DNA of 64,000 bases, from positions 62,001-126,000 of the forward strand of contig VIIQ02000118.1 of NCBI GenBank assembly GCA_007449985.2. Reading direction: 5' to 3'. A program made the translations under genes and the position numbers. Of this stretch, positions 24,978 through 37,597 are shown piece after piece; within the stretch, counting starts at the first letter, position 1; every line of letters begins with the position of its first letter. This stretch comes from Desmodesmus armatus (Eukaryota > Chlorophyta > Chlorophyceae > Sphaeropleales > Scenedesmaceae). The notes beneath the pieces were generated by a model. The model was not told the DNA's origin, ran no database searches, and saw only the letters and a program-made list of their open reading frames with translations.

Positions 24978-27962
24978 ATGAACGTAGTGGTAGTTGGAGC
25001 CGGCATCATCGGTGCTAGTATCAGCAGGCAGCTGGCAGCGAAGGGGGCCAAGGTGAGGGTGGGCCAGACCCAGATGTGACAAACAGGAGAACACTCAGTG
25101 CACTGCACCCTTGGTGCATGCTCAGATACGGTGTGATTCTACAGCCCTTCTTGTATCACACGACAGTATGTTTCTAGCCAATCAGCAGTACTAGTCACAT
25201 CTGGCCGCTGTTGCCAAATGCCTGCAGGTTACGGTGCTCGAAGCTGCACCTGCAGCAGCAGCTGGGGCCACTGGGAAAAGCTGGGCATGGTTGAATGCGA
25301 ACGCCAAAAAGCCGCTGCACCACAGAGGCGAGCCTACAGCGCGCTTTGAGATGAGCACTGCCAGCTAGGTTGTCTGCAAGTGTGCGCAGTTGTACAACTG
25401 TGTGCAGGTGCTGATGGGGTCTGTTGTCCATACTGCGGCCGTGCACACTGCTGGAGCTGTCAGAACGCCCAGTAAAGGCGCGCTCCTCCAATTGTGGTGA
25501 CCCGTGTGTTGCCTACCAATGGGGGGAGGACCGCCTTGCATTCATCCTACACTTCACAACCCTCCACGCAATGCTGGCTGTGCCGGTGGTGCTTGCCTGC
25601 TGCCTGCAGACCTCAACCTGCGCAGCATGCAGCTGTGGCAGCAGCAGCACCAGAACCTCTGCACCTTCTGCGGCTGCCTGATGCTGCATGACGAGCGCCC
25701 CGCAGAAAGCGACCCAGCCTACCCCAGCACACATATCCCTGCAGGCAGGTAGCTTTTCAGAAAGACTCAGGCCTCTTGCATGGGTGCTACACTGGCTGGC
25801 CCCACAGCTTAGCTTGATCATTGGCGGCCCACCGTAATTCACATTTGTTAGCAGTGCCCAGACAGCGTATGATGCATCAAGGTCTTTCTCGCCTGCCAAA
25901 CCCAAAGATCGTGCAGCCCTGCCCCTTCTGCTATCACGAGCGGCTGCAAATTACGTCCTGTCGAGGGACGTGACAGCACAGCAGCATGGTTCAGAGGCCC
26001 CTCTCCTTGTCAAACAACGTACCCGCCATATCCCAGCGCCAACGTCTCTGTACCCGCCTGCCCTGTGGTGTGTACTGTGCTTCTTGCCGGTCTGGCTGCT
26101 GCAGGAGTTGAGCTGCAGGCTGCTGAGGCTGCCTTGAGTCCCCAGCTGGCCGAGAGCTGCCAGCACGCAAAGCTGTATGCGCAGGAGGGCTGGTGTGAAC
26201 CTGCAGCAGCCACTGCTTCCTTTCTGGCAGATGCACAGGCAGCGGGAGCGACTGTGATGTACAACCAGCAGGTGATCTTCTGTTGCATTTGTGATTGAGT
26301 GACACTCCCCTTGCGTCACGTTAACAATTATCCAACAGCAAGTTGCTGACCAGCGACATGGCGGCCATCCTGGAAGACTGCCAGGCTTCTTGGGGGCAAC
26401 ATCACTGATGAGGTGATCAGGGAGTGGTGGGTATGATGCATGACTCACGCTCGCAATCATGATTGAGCAACGCCATGCAGCCCACAACCGAAACCGTTTC
26501 GTGGGCCACTGTTTATCTGGCTGGCTGGATGGCTGGCTTGTCCTTTGTCTGCAGGTTGCTTGTATCATTACCAAAGGCGGCAAAGTAACTGCCGTAACCA
26601 GCAGCAGCCGTGACAAGGCTGATGAGCAGCAGCAGCAGTGGCCTGTGAATGCTGTGGTGCTTGCAGCAGGTGTCGGCACAGCAGAGCTATGTGCTCAGCT
26701 TGGGTACAAGCTGCCTCTGCTGCACAAGCCTGCTGCCATCGTACTGACCAGCCCCCTACAGCCTGGGCTGCTGCAGCATATGTTGGTGACAGACACTGTC
26801 TTCATCCTACAGGTAAGTAGGCATGAATGGTGGCACCTGTTTGAGAGGCGATTGCTTTCCTGCAGCCGGAACTGCAGATCTATGCTTGGGACATGCCTCA
26901 GGGGCACCTTGTGTGTGTGTGTGTGTGTGTGTGGGGGGGGGTCAGGTCTCACAGGGGTTGTGCAATGACTCAGTGAGATGCAAGGGGGCCGTAATTAGAG
27001 CTGACAGGGGCCTGCAGGGGTGTGTCACAGTTGTGGTACCTTACCAGCTCAACCAGTGTCATTGACTGCAGCTGTCATGTGGCTCTGCAGGCTGCGCAGC
27101 AAGCCGTGGCCGTGGTCAGCAGTACTGTTGCAGCTGTCACCATGCTGCATGCATTACGTTATCACCCAGCCAGGCAATGCACTGCAACCACACACAGTCA
27201 GGCGCAAACACACCTTGCTTCCACCTACTCAATCAAAAAGGCTTTCAAGTGTGCTCGTTGTTGCTGTGCTGTCTGTATGACTGTTGCGCCAGAGGACAGA
27301 TGGACGCTTCTTGATTGGCGAGACACAACCTGCTGAGGCCTCCAACACAGACACCAGCGACAGCAATGCCACACACATCCTGCAGTTGGCAGCTGCAGCA
27401 GTCCCAGCCCTGTCTGGTGCATCAGTCCAAGGCATGCACGTGGGCTACCGGCCCTACCCTGCTGACGGCTACCCTGTGCTGGGCTGGGTGCCGGGCTGCA
27501 GTAATGCTTATGTGGCAGGTGGGTCCTTGGCCGTTGGTGTCCTGCTCCCTTCTCTTGAAGCTATGCAGTATGGAGTCAGCAGCAGAACTTCCACAAGCTG
27601 GGACATGCTGCAGTAACCCCATGGCATTCATAGGTTACAGCACACATCGTGCGCGTCTAGCACTCTCAGCAACAACACCTTTGCTTGGTGTCCCTGCCCC
27701 TGGCTGTAATGTCATCGCAGTCACACACAGTGGCATGACCCTTGCCCCCCTTGTTGGTCAGCTGGTGGCGCGCGAACTCCTAGCAGTCAATGGCAATCAT
27801 GGCGGCACCGCAAGCAGTGGGCCAAGTGAGCAAGCTCGTGAGGAGATGGCCCAAGTCTTGGCGCCTTACAGGCCTGACAGGGACTTTGATGCTGCTGTAG
27901 CAAAAGCCGCAGCACAGCCAGGCTTGAGTTGGGCCGCCACGCTGAATCCGAGTCGGCACTGA
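24978..27962 (+). CDS. FAD-dependent oxidoreductase, DAO (D-amino-acid oxidase/dehydrogenase-like) family
   Basis: Model: 24978-25052, 25228-25327, 25610-25744, 26105-26271, 26555-26812, 27293-27518, 27721-27962, giving 400 residues with all phases closed, the usual length for the family. Residues 3-14 VVVVGAGIIGAS are the FAD Rossmann motif, followed by VTVLEAAP. GATGKSWAWLNANAKKP is the substrate/FAD block typical of DadA-like flavoproteins, and VTHSGMTLAPLVGQLVAREL is the C-terminal FAD-binding block. It should oxidise an amine such as a D- or N-substituted amino acid; the substrate cannot be read. Introns 2 and 3 need GC donors (AGAG/GCGAGC at 25328 and GCAG/GCAGGT at 25745); the phases support this, the second less surely. 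No clear targeting peptide is seen. Confidence 0.8.
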
Positions 27963-28946
27963 CTGTTGTGGTCGCTGCTGGACCAGACTTCCTGCCACAT
28001 TCGATCTGTTGCGGAGCGCTTTCTGCTCAGATTTGCCGAAGGTTACTCACTCATCTGGGCAGCAAGGGATGACTGGCTGGAGATCTCTTCTTTTATCAGT
28101 TGTGGCCAGTATTTTACAATCGGGTGCCACAAACAGCAGCTTCCTCGTACACGCTCAATCATAGAATTCACAGAAGCACAAAAGCTGCGGCCCACGTTGA
28201 CCACCCAAGAGGCGCCCTCCTTCTCTTGCAGGCAGCCAGGATTGACCTGCACCGTCGCATGCAAAGCCACAGGGCTCTCTATTGGCAAGGCTGCTCGCAT
28301 GATTATATGCGGCACACATGAAACACCGCCACCACAGTCATGATAGACAGTACCAGTAAGACCAGGCAATGCGCAAGCACTGCAGGCCACAAGTCCACAG
28401 CAAAGTTACAGAACGTGTGTCATACTGCACCAACATGCACCCGCCCAAAGACGGAGCATAGGCTTGCACAAGGTGGTTCTCCCTGTCGCCCAGACAGGCA
28501 AACCAGAACAGCACCGCCACACACCAATGCACACCAGAACTTGCTGGTGGCTGCTGTAAGATAACATGCATTCCTACCTAGCCAGATTTGGAAGCACAGA
28601 CATAACACAGAGTCAACTACCTAAGAGTGCTGTTGTAAGTGCCTTGTGACCCCAAACACCAGACTGCTTGTTTGCAAAGTACAGAGCAAGAAACCATGTC
28701 ACGCTGTGCTGACAGCAGCACATCCACCCCTTGTAGGCACAGCTTTGACAAGCAGCTGCACATTCAAGGGTTGACATATCCGAAATGGCCCATCCCTTCT
28801 CCGTTGTCCTTACTGCAGCAGGTAGGCACTGCTTGCAGCTGTCCCTCACAGCTGCTGCGCACAGCCCGCGACACCACTTGCCAGCAGGGGCGCTGCACCT
28901 GCTCCTGCTGCTTACGCCCCAGCCGCTGCGCACGCCTGCTGCATTA
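27963..28946. other. Convergent 3' flanks of the FAD oxidoreductase and SF-assemblin genes
   Basis: About 1 kb where two genes end facing each other. No conserved frame; presumably both 3' untranslated regions. I see no repeat or RNA gene. Confidence 0.5.
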
Positions 28947-31551
28947 TCAGTTGTTGGCGATGATGCGCAGACCGTCCTGCAGCGCACGCGTGTAGTCATT
29001 GACAGCTGCAACGATCTCGTCGTCCTCAGCCACCCGCTCCTCCCGCTCCACAGCCAGTTGCGTCTGCAGGAACAGCAGACAGTTACACAGGCAGACACAC
29101 GGACATAGTCAGCCAGTGCCACTCCCCTCACAAACACGTGGGCCTGGGTCCTGCAAATGAAGGTGAGGTCATGCTTGCGCTTTACCGTATGCTGAGCGTT
29201 ATGCCTCCGTCGCTGCTGCTGCTGCAGTGTGGCATGTGCAGCACCCTGCACTCTCTCCCCATGCTGAGCTGTGAACGAGGAGCAAGCCCTGCCGTTGACG
29301 CACGGAGGGCTCAACATGCCACCGCGCACCTTGAGGCCTGCGATCTCGTCCAGCACGACTGCTTGGAACTTCTCGTCCGTCATGTTGCGGTTGCCCAGCA
29401 CCTCGTGCACCTCACTGCGCAGCTGGTTCACCTCAGACTCCCTGCAGCACATGAATGCACAGGCGCGAAACCAAGCGCGCTCTCAGTGTCAGCACAGACA
29501 CACCTACTCTCAACACAGAGCAGTCACAACACACGACTGGAAGACGCACACACATGTCAGGTGCCTGCGCCCCCATAGCACATGCTTGTGGTGACTGTCT
29601 GAGCCCTGTTGGTGGGCTAAGAGGACAAATTCCCTTCAAGCAAACAGCCTGATGTGATGCCACCCCAGTACAGCATGGTGCTGAGGCGATACCGGCTGTT
29701 ACAACCCTAGGGTCAGCTGCGGCGCGTGCTGGCCCCTCACCTTCCTGCCTTCTCCGTCTCCAGGCGCTCCTGCAGCCGCAGCAGGTCCTGCCCAACCTGG
29801 CGCACAGTCTTGGTCTCCATCTCCACACGCGCCACACGCTCTGCCAAACACACGCAACCAGCAGCAGCGTCACAAGTCAGCACAACAGCCAGTAAGCAGC
29901 GGCAAACCGAGTGTGCGCCCCCGCCACCTGAAGATGGAACATGTCAGCACTACAGGCCAAGGCTACAGGCACACAGCTGCAGCACATACTCACGCCACCC
30001 CATGCTGGCCAGCTGTGGACACACCTTCGTCAATGGCTGCCACACACTCATTGACCTTGTTGACCAAGCTGCCTGCCAAGTGCTCAATGTCTGCACGCCG
30101 CTGCTCACGCTCCTCCCTGCAACCCAGCAACAGCAACAAACCACATTTGGTCAATGAACCTACGCTGCAGCTGGCCGGCATAATACCATTGCTGCACCAG
30201 CTGGTGCACTAGGGGACACAACGGTGGCAGCTTGTCACATCGTCGCTTTTGCACCGCCGTTGTGGGCGTCATGCTGTTTCAGCACCTGCGCAGCCATGGC
30301 CACTTTAGCTGCCAGTGCTGGCTCACTTACTTGATGATGCTGTGCAGGTCCTGCACTGTGCGGGCCAGGCCCTCTAGACTGGTTTTGAAGGCCCCCGACA
30401 GCTCTGCATAGTTGGTGTTCAGGCGCTCCTGCACAGGTTTGACAACACAGGCACACATGATCTTTTTGGCAGATGCAAGTGACAGAATTCTGCGCTGATG
30501 TGTGGCTCAACACATGGGCAGAACAGGACAGGTTGTGCAAGATATATATGGCAGGCTCTCCCAAAAGCATCGACTGCTTCAGAGCTAGTGTAGCACCATG
30601 CTCCCGCCCACAGCCCCAGCAACACTCTCACCTGCAGGGCCTTGATTTCTGAGTCAAAGTGTGACTGTATCTGCCGGTCTGCCTCTGACCGCCGCTTCAC
30701 CTCAGCCTACAGCACAACAACAGCAGTGTCTTGCAGTGAACGAACAAATTTATTGGTCTGGTTTAAGTGCGGCGAGCTTAGGCGGACTCTACACAACCAT
30801 GATGTGGGGGCAGTTCTGACAACCTTCAGTGCTTCTGCAGCCAGGAGGACTGAGCTGCAAAACCACCTGCTGGCACAATGGCAGACCATCAGCAGTCAGG
30901 TGCCTATCACGCTATGCTGGCTGCCCATCGTCCAGTCCCTGATCTGCTGCTGCTGCTCCAGCTATCCCGTGTCCCTCCACCTGCTGCCTGCTACAGCTGT
31001 TGCCTCAAGCTGTACCTCTACACCCTTCTCCAGCTTTGAGATTGACTCCAGGAGCGTCTGGAAGCGCGCTGACTCCTGAATTTTCCGTTGCTGCATACAC
31101 AGACAGCAGCAGATCACGCAGATAGTTCAAACACCAGCACATATTAGTACACATGTGAATGGAAACATGGGTCAAAATGTGCCTGGGGTGCTGCTGGAAA
31201 GTCAAGAGAAGAATGAGCAGCAAACTGTTGCTCCTCCTGCGCACATGGCTTGTCAGCACGCCTGCACCCACCTGCTTTTCCTGCTCCAGATCACTGTAGA
31301 AGGCTGAGAAGCGCTCTGCCACATGCTCCAGCTTGGCTGTGGGACCTGCACAGGAATAGTACATGCGGCCGTAAGCATCTGCGGCAACCAGCAAGTGTGC
31401 CAGCACAATCTGCCTTCTCCTGCTGCACCGGGTGGGGAGGCTGCCACATACCCGCTGCTTTGTAGACACCAATTGACTGCTGAGACGCCCGCAGAGGTGA
31501 TGTGTAGCCAGCTCCACGTGGAGGGGAGTCTGGCAGCTTGCCTGCTAGCAT
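28947..31551 (-). CDS. SFA: SF-assemblin (striated fibre coiled-coil protein)
   Basis: Nine exons: 31551-31452, 31345-31272, 31090-31016, 30706-30632, 30428-30331, 30116-30025, 29840-29741, 29441-29330, 29063-28947. Phases close to 280 residues, close to the known family size. A short head with Ser-Pro/Thr-Pro sites (KLPDSPPR, YTSPLR) precedes a continuous coiled-coil rod. Diagnostic stretches are HVAERFSAFYSDLEQEKQ, VKRRSEADRQIQSHF, NECVAAIDE, VHEVLGNRNMTDEKF and EREERVAEDDEIVAAVNDY. SF-assemblin polymerises into striated fibres of the flagellar root system and basal apparatus. In an alga usually seen without flagella it would suggest retained flagellate gametes or a centriolar role. The gene is divergent to the mutase gene, 514 bases away. 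Confidence 0.92.
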
Positions 31552-32065
31552 TGGGGTGCCTGTACAGCAGAGTGTGTATGTAGCACAGGTCAGTCCCTCG
31601 CTGCTGCCGGTCACAGGCCGCTGTGCAGGTGCAGGAAACAGCTGTGCGCACCCAAACCGTGTGGAGAGGTTGGAGGCATGCTGGCGAGACGCCAGGAGGT
31701 GTTCACACTCGTCGTGGAGAGTTTACTGCTTCGTCGTGGAGACTTACGAGCACTCGAGAATGGGCTCAAACGCAGACAGCACCAATTTCAAAACACTCTG
31801 TAGCCTCCTGGATGTACACTTGACAAGGGACCTGCAGAATTTCATATGTCTGAAAGTGTTACATGTCCACTCTTTTTCAAGTGAGCATTTCGGTGCAATG
31901 AAACCGCCCGGATAGGTCTGTACTACTATGCTGCGTCTGCTGCACGTCAGTTGGGCCAACTTAAGCCCCAGATCACTGACCACCCTCTCAACCCACCCCC
32001 AAGTCCCCCTGCCTGCTGTGAGAGTCACCCCCACTGCCAAAGCAACCTTTAGAGCAAGGATTGAT
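31552..32065. promoter_or_regulatory. Shared divergent promoter of SF-assemblin and phosphoacetylglucosamine mutase
   Basis: 514 bases between two start codons pointing outward. An in-frame upstream ATG at 31928 could extend the mutase by 46 residues. The family core starts just after 32066, so the shorter form is preferred. I see no strong promoter motif. Confidence 0.45.
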
Positions 32066-35000
32066 ATGGTGGGAATTGACCCCACAGCCCTGCAGGCTGC
32101 CTGTGCTGCATTCCCAAAGCCAGCCAACTTTCAACCCAGCTATGGCACCGCTGGGTTCAGAGCAGAGGCGTCCCTGCTGCCCTCAACCGTGTTCCGCTGC
32201 GGCCTTCTGATCGGCCTGAGGGCCAAGGCTACAGGACAGGTTGGTAGCTGCTGAAGCACACCCCCTGGCAAACCAATCCAGGGGCTGAACTGGTGCTGCG
32301 GGGGGGTTACGATGGGGGTTACCTCCGGCACCTCCACCTCCATGTGTGGCACAACAAGAACCTCAGCGCTGTGCACTGTGCAACAGCTTCAGAAACACCC
32401 ACGTGCAGGAGACCCCCCTGCCCCCCTGTGATGTCCAGGCCCCCCCTCACCCTGAGTCCCTGGCTGCTCCATGCTCTCACCTGTACCTCACACATGCAGG
32501 CATGCGGGGTGATGATCACAGCATCTCACAACCCTGAGGCAGACAACGGCGTCAAGCTCGTCGAGCCAAACGGGGAGATGCTGCAGCCGGACTGGGAAGT
32601 CCATGCCACCCAGCTGGCACAAGCAGCAACAGATGAAGAGCTGATCGCTCTTGTCACCAGCCTAGCAGCATCAGCAGCAGCAGACCATGACAGCAACATG
32701 CACGCAGCAGCAATGAACGGCCATGCCAGCGCAGACGCAGCGGAAGCCCCACCAGCAGCACCAGCAGGACGGCCAAAGGTCCTCATCGGCCGTGACACCC
32801 GGCCCAGTGGGCAGGGTTTAGCGGCTGCCTGCAAGGCTGGGGTTCAGGCTGTAGGTGTCCAAATTCTGGATGTGGGCGTCGTCACAACCCCGGAGCTGCA
32901 CTTTTGTGTCCAGACCTACAACCAATATCACACGATAGAAGAGGCAGCATACTTCACCAACCTGCTTGAAAGCTACAGGTGTGCCGAGTGTTTTAAGTGT
33001 GAGGACCACTAGCCTGGCAAGCTACCGTATGAATAAAATCTTTGCCATTGCATGTCCTGTCCTCAACTCCATCATTTTCTGGGTTTCAACTGCAGCTGTC
33101 ACTCACTTGCCAGTTGTTCACTGCCCACCTGTCCTGACCTTTTTTGAATGTTGCTACTGTAATAGGAGCCTGAGTTCCGGTGCCACAGCTCCCCAGCAGC
33201 CAGTGCATGTTGACTGTGCAAACGGTGTTGGCGCCCTGAAGCTGCAGCAGATGGTGCCGCAGCTGCAGCAGCTGGGCCTGAGCCTGGTGCTGTACAACAC
33301 GGGGGACGGGCGGTTGAATCATCTCTGTGGGGCTGACTACGTGCAGAAGGAGCAGAACCACCCGGCAGGTGGGGGGCGCTGAGTGTGCAAAAAAACTGCG
33401 CTTGGGTCTGGTGGATAAGATGGGAATGTTTCAGGGTGATTGAATCAAGGTTGCGGAGTGAGAGGCAGACCAGCAGATACATGTCATCATATGACCGTCG
33501 GTTCTCTTTCTTTACGAGGATGTGTATGAACGCGTGCTGTGTGTGCAGGCATGGATGCAGTGCCGGCTGGCTCCACCTGTGCAAGCTTGGATGGTGATGC
33601 TGACAGGATTGTCTTCTTCACAAAGAGGTGCGTCAGCATTGAAAGTGCATGAGGACAGCAGCGCCCACCGCATCACCAAAGCTTGGTTTGGTACTGCCTC
33701 AAGAACTGTCCCTCAGGCTTGAGCACTGTGTTGCAGGTTGTTGTGTTGATGACCTTCTTGTGCAGTGCACGTTTCTTGCATGGCATGAAGCCAGCTCATT
33801 TGTTTTGCTGGATGAGGATGAAACACATATTGCAATGTAAAGCAGTACGTACTTGTGCACAAATCTCAGCACCCATTTGCTGTGCCTGTCTGTGTTGCTG
33901 TGCAGTGCCTCTGGTTCCTTTGTGCTGTTGGATGGTGACAAGATTGCGGCTCTGGCCGCGGTCTACCTGCGGCAGCTGCTGTCACATGCGCCGCCAGGCA
34001 CAGCAGACAGCGTTCAGATCGGTGTGGTGCAGACAGCGTATGCCAACGGGGCCTCAACGCGCTTTTTGACAGACAAGCTGGGCCTCAAAGTTGGCTGCAC
34101 TAACACAGGTGGGGCAATTTTGGCTTTTGTGTGTTGGGGTTTCGTGCAACTCTTGGGTGTCATTGTTGAGGAAGTTTTGCGAGCCTATTGCAGGGTTCCT
34201 TTCTCCTGTAGGGGTATGACAGACGGACGGGGTTGTGTGCATCAAGGCGAGGGGGTTCTGATGTGGCTTGCATTGCTGGCGGGTGTCCCTGACGGGTGGA
34301 CACGTGGTATTACCACACCCCCTGTGCGGCAGCCAGGCTAAAGCCAACACAGCTTACGGGCATGGCTGCCTGAAGCGCTGGCCTCCTGCACACACCATTC
34401 GCATGTCTTGAGCTCTGGGGCACTGACACGGAGGTGCTGGCTAGTATCGTGGCCCTACCTCGGCACTGTTGGCTCCGATGTAGGCTGGCTTACTCCCTGC
34501 GCTGTGATCGACGGCTGCCCTGGATATCCACACGCCACAGGTGTGAAGTAACTTCACCACGGGTCACTGTTGAGAAGGTGACTGGCTTGTGTTGGGTTTG
34601 TGTCGTCATCGTGCTACATGGGCACTATTGGCTGCATTACTCCCTGTACTTACTGGCGGCTGTCTACACTGCAGGTGTGAAGTACCTTCACCATGAGGCC
34701 AAGGTGTTTGATATTGGCATCTACTTTGAGGCCAACGGACACGGCACAGTGCTGTTCAAACCCGCCCTGCTGCAGAGGCTGCAGGACATGGACGAACAGG
34801 TGTGTGTGCTGGACAGCCTGCAGCAGGAGCTTGTCATCTGAGAGGCCTGATGCTGCGGAGTCAATCTTGTTGGCAACATTTCCTGCAGATACAGCTGTGC
34901 AGCAGCTTTGACAAGCGTGAATGCCAGCAACATGGTTTGAGCGCACATGCACTCCACAAATCCCTCAAAAGCCTTGCCAGCTTCAATGCTAGTGTAAGTC

Positions 35001-35952
35001 CTACACCCGCACATGGTTGCTAGCAGCTGACTTGTCTGCTTGCAGTATTATGTGCCACACAGTGTGCTGTACTCTGTGCCTGTGTTTATCCCTGTCCACA
35101 GGTGTCTGTCATGCAGCTGCTTGCCGTCAGCCGACTGATGAACCAGGCAGTGGGTGATGCACTGTCAGGGCTGCTGCTGTGCGAGGCAGTGCTGCGCAGT
35201 GGGACCAGTCTGGAGGCCTGGCAGGGGCTGTACCAGGACCTGCCCAGCAGGTGCGCGTTGCATGCTTGTGATCATGCAGGCTGCAAGCTGGTTGGAAGGG
35301 TTGTAGAGGTGGCACCGTTCATGCGCTGGCTGTGTTGATGGTGTTGCGAAAGTCAGTAGCAGCGCACGGTTGGCTGCTTGAGTAACCCACTGTTACCCCG
35401 TGCGCCTCGTCGGCTCCCTACTGGATGTTCAGGCACGGCCTGAAGCTTATGACAGTAAGAGTAACCTGATGTGATGCGGTGCTGTTGCAGGCAACTGAAG
35501 CTGGTGGTGGCGGACAGGACAGCCATCACCACCACAGATGCTGAGCGCAAATGTGTTACGCCGGCAGGCAAGTTGCTGGGCTGCGAGTGTTGTTTGGGCA
35601 CTACGCAGGTTCAGGCCATGGGCTAGGCTATGGGGGTACTGGAACTGACAGCAGTTCTATGATTGCCGTAACGCTTGAACCCATCCGGCATGCTGGTACC
35701 ACACAAATGACGATGTCCTGTTTCCAATACCTGCACTGTACACACCGGCCCCCTGCTGCAGGGTTGCAAGAAGCCATTGACGCCGCTGTTGCAAAGTACC
35801 CCCAGGGGCGTGCCTTTGCCCGCCCATCAGGCACTGAGGATGCAGTGCGTGTGTATGCAGAGGCAGACACGCAGGAGGCAGCAGATGGCTTGGCTCGAGA
35901 GGTCGTGCAGCTAGTGTATGACCAGGCGGGAGGTGTGGGCAACAGGCCGTGA
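32066..35952 (+). CDS. AGM1: Phosphoacetylglucosamine mutase
   Basis: Exons: 32066-32239, 32500-32978, 33166-33368, 33549-33627, 33906-34108, 34675-34799, 34889-34993, 35102-35250, 35491-35567, 35762-35952; 594 residues, all phases closed. It converts GlcNAc-6-P to GlcNAc-1-P on the way to UDP-GlcNAc for glycans and GPI anchors. Motifs: SYGTAGFR (25-32), catalytic TASHNP with Ser67, metal-binding DGDAD (300-304), [22 protein letters not shown], and phosphate-binding RPSGTED (about 552-558). An Ala/His/Asn-rich insert of about 30 residues near 125-155 makes it longer than relatives. Exon 9 ends with a GC donor (G/GCAAGT at 35568). Introns 4 and 5 hold decayed copies of the following exon starts. 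Exon 7 is the least certain. Confidence 0.93.
33791..33834 (+). repeat. Decayed copy of the start of mutase exon 5 inside intron 4
   Basis: The stretch translates as [14 protein letters not shown], a degraded version of [12 protein letters not shown] at the start of the true exon about 115 bases downstream. No good acceptor precedes it, so it is probably a dead duplicate. Confidence 0.45.
34541..34565 (+). repeat. Decoy copy of the acceptor and start of mutase exon 6
   Basis: ACAG/GTGTGAAGTAACTTCACCA repeats the true exon start GCAG/GTGTGAAGTACCTTCACCA found 134 bases later (34675). A C-to-A change turns TAC into the stop TAA in the frame that splicing would set. Similarity extends upstream (TTGGCT, TTACTCCCTG), so the unit is a tandem duplication of about 134 bp. 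Confidence 0.7.
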
Positions 35953-37597
35953 TGTGTGGAAGCGTGATGTGTGGACGGCATAGAGCAGCTCTGTGTGTTG
36001 TCTCCACTGACGCTGACGCGTGCAGGACCAAGCTCTGTTTCATCTGTATGTCGTTGGCTCCGCCAGCGCTTGCTGGCAAGACTGATGCGGCTTCATGTGC
36101 ATGGCCTTGAGATTGTGGATCAGCGCTTGATAATTGCACGTGGTGAAGATTTGATTTCAAGAAGAGCATCCTGATCAGACAGCTGTGGATGTGCAATTGA
36201 AAAGACATGCAACACGTTTGTGTGTCTTACCAACACCGGCCGTCTCATTGTATTGTTGCTGATGTACATCTGTTGCAGTGACCATTATCAGTCCCGAATC
36301 CATGAGCATGTGGTACGTACACCAAGTGCAAAGGCCGTCAGGCGAGTGCAAGAGTGGACTTTGACGTGTTATCATGCATATCCTCCAGCCCCCCTTACAC
36401 ATAAAGCATGTGCCAGTAGCAATGCAGACAAGGCACACTGACAACCAACACCTAGGATACAAAAAATGCAGTGACAAAACCACCTACAGCTTGCACATGC
36501 TGTGCTCTGGGTTCATTCAATGCGGCAGTCATTGGCCAGCCTGTCACTGCATTGCTGCACTTGTGCAAGTCACCGACCGCAGCCTGCAAGGTCAAGGCCA
36601 AGTGACCATGCACCAAGCCACATGCCAGATGCTGTGCGGAGTGTTCCAGCACCATGCGCAGTCAGCAGACCATGGGAATGCGTGCTGCGTGTGAATGACC
36701 CGGCACATGCTGCCAGTCGAGATGTGTGCACGGTCCAATGCGCCTGCTGCTTTGACCAACATGCAATGGCACGACCCTGACAGCAGATGTGTCACACATT
36801 TGGCTGCTGCAGAAAAAACACCCTCCTGCCCACTGCCAGAGCCCCTGCTTGCTACCCAAGCAATACTTTTGCATGAATGCATGCATGCTGAGATGAACGA
36901 ATGCCACTTGCTGCACTGTAGACGGTCTACAGGCACCTGCACCAGCTGATGACAGCTGAGCGGCAGATGCTAAACATTCAGACGTGTCAACCCAAAGGCT
37001 GCTCGCAGTACTGCTGCACCAACGCTGCCTGGCATCCTGCCACACACGTAGCATCACACTTTCAGCAGCATGCTTGTACCATCCAGCCAAGCAGCAACTA
37101 GCCTAGCAGTAGCAGTATGATGTAGCTGACATGCCATCAAAGCAAACATTACAGGTGGCCAAACATGCCATTGTGACCAGCACCACTGCCCACATCACAA
37201 GGGCACAGTCCTGCACATTCATAACAAAGCTGATACATGCTGGCAGCAGAGGGCTGCCATCATCTGAGTATCAGCACAAGCCAGCTTCCATGCCACATAG
37301 CACAGACATTCCTGAGGCCATGTCATGAACAACCAGGGCTTACCCAGGCTGCTGACCTGGGCCTATGCCATCTACATCCACACATTCACACCCTCCTTCG
37401 TGTCCCACAGCCCCTGACTGCAGGCCCCTGCCTGGTTTATTGCTCCTGCCTTCCAAAACACCCGGTCCGCTCCTGCATGCCCCTCTCACTCCTGACCCTG
37501 CTCCATGCCAGGCCCGCAGCCAAGGGCCGCAGGGATTCAGCACACCATGACTCCAAAAGATATGTCAAGGTGTGCTGATGCCTGCCACTGGCACCCT
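35953..37597. other. Convergent intergenic region between mutase and tRNase Z
   Basis: About 1.6 kb with no supported gene; open frames are short and unconserved. It presumably contains both 3' untranslated regions. A TTACA (TGTAA on the minus strand) at about 37148-37152 could be the tRNase Z polyadenylation signal. Confidence 0.45.

Noticed and set aside
32041..32066. Upstream ATG at 31928 as start of the mutase
   Set aside because: It is in frame but adds 46 low-conservation residues; the family core begins soon after 32066. Kept as an alternative only.
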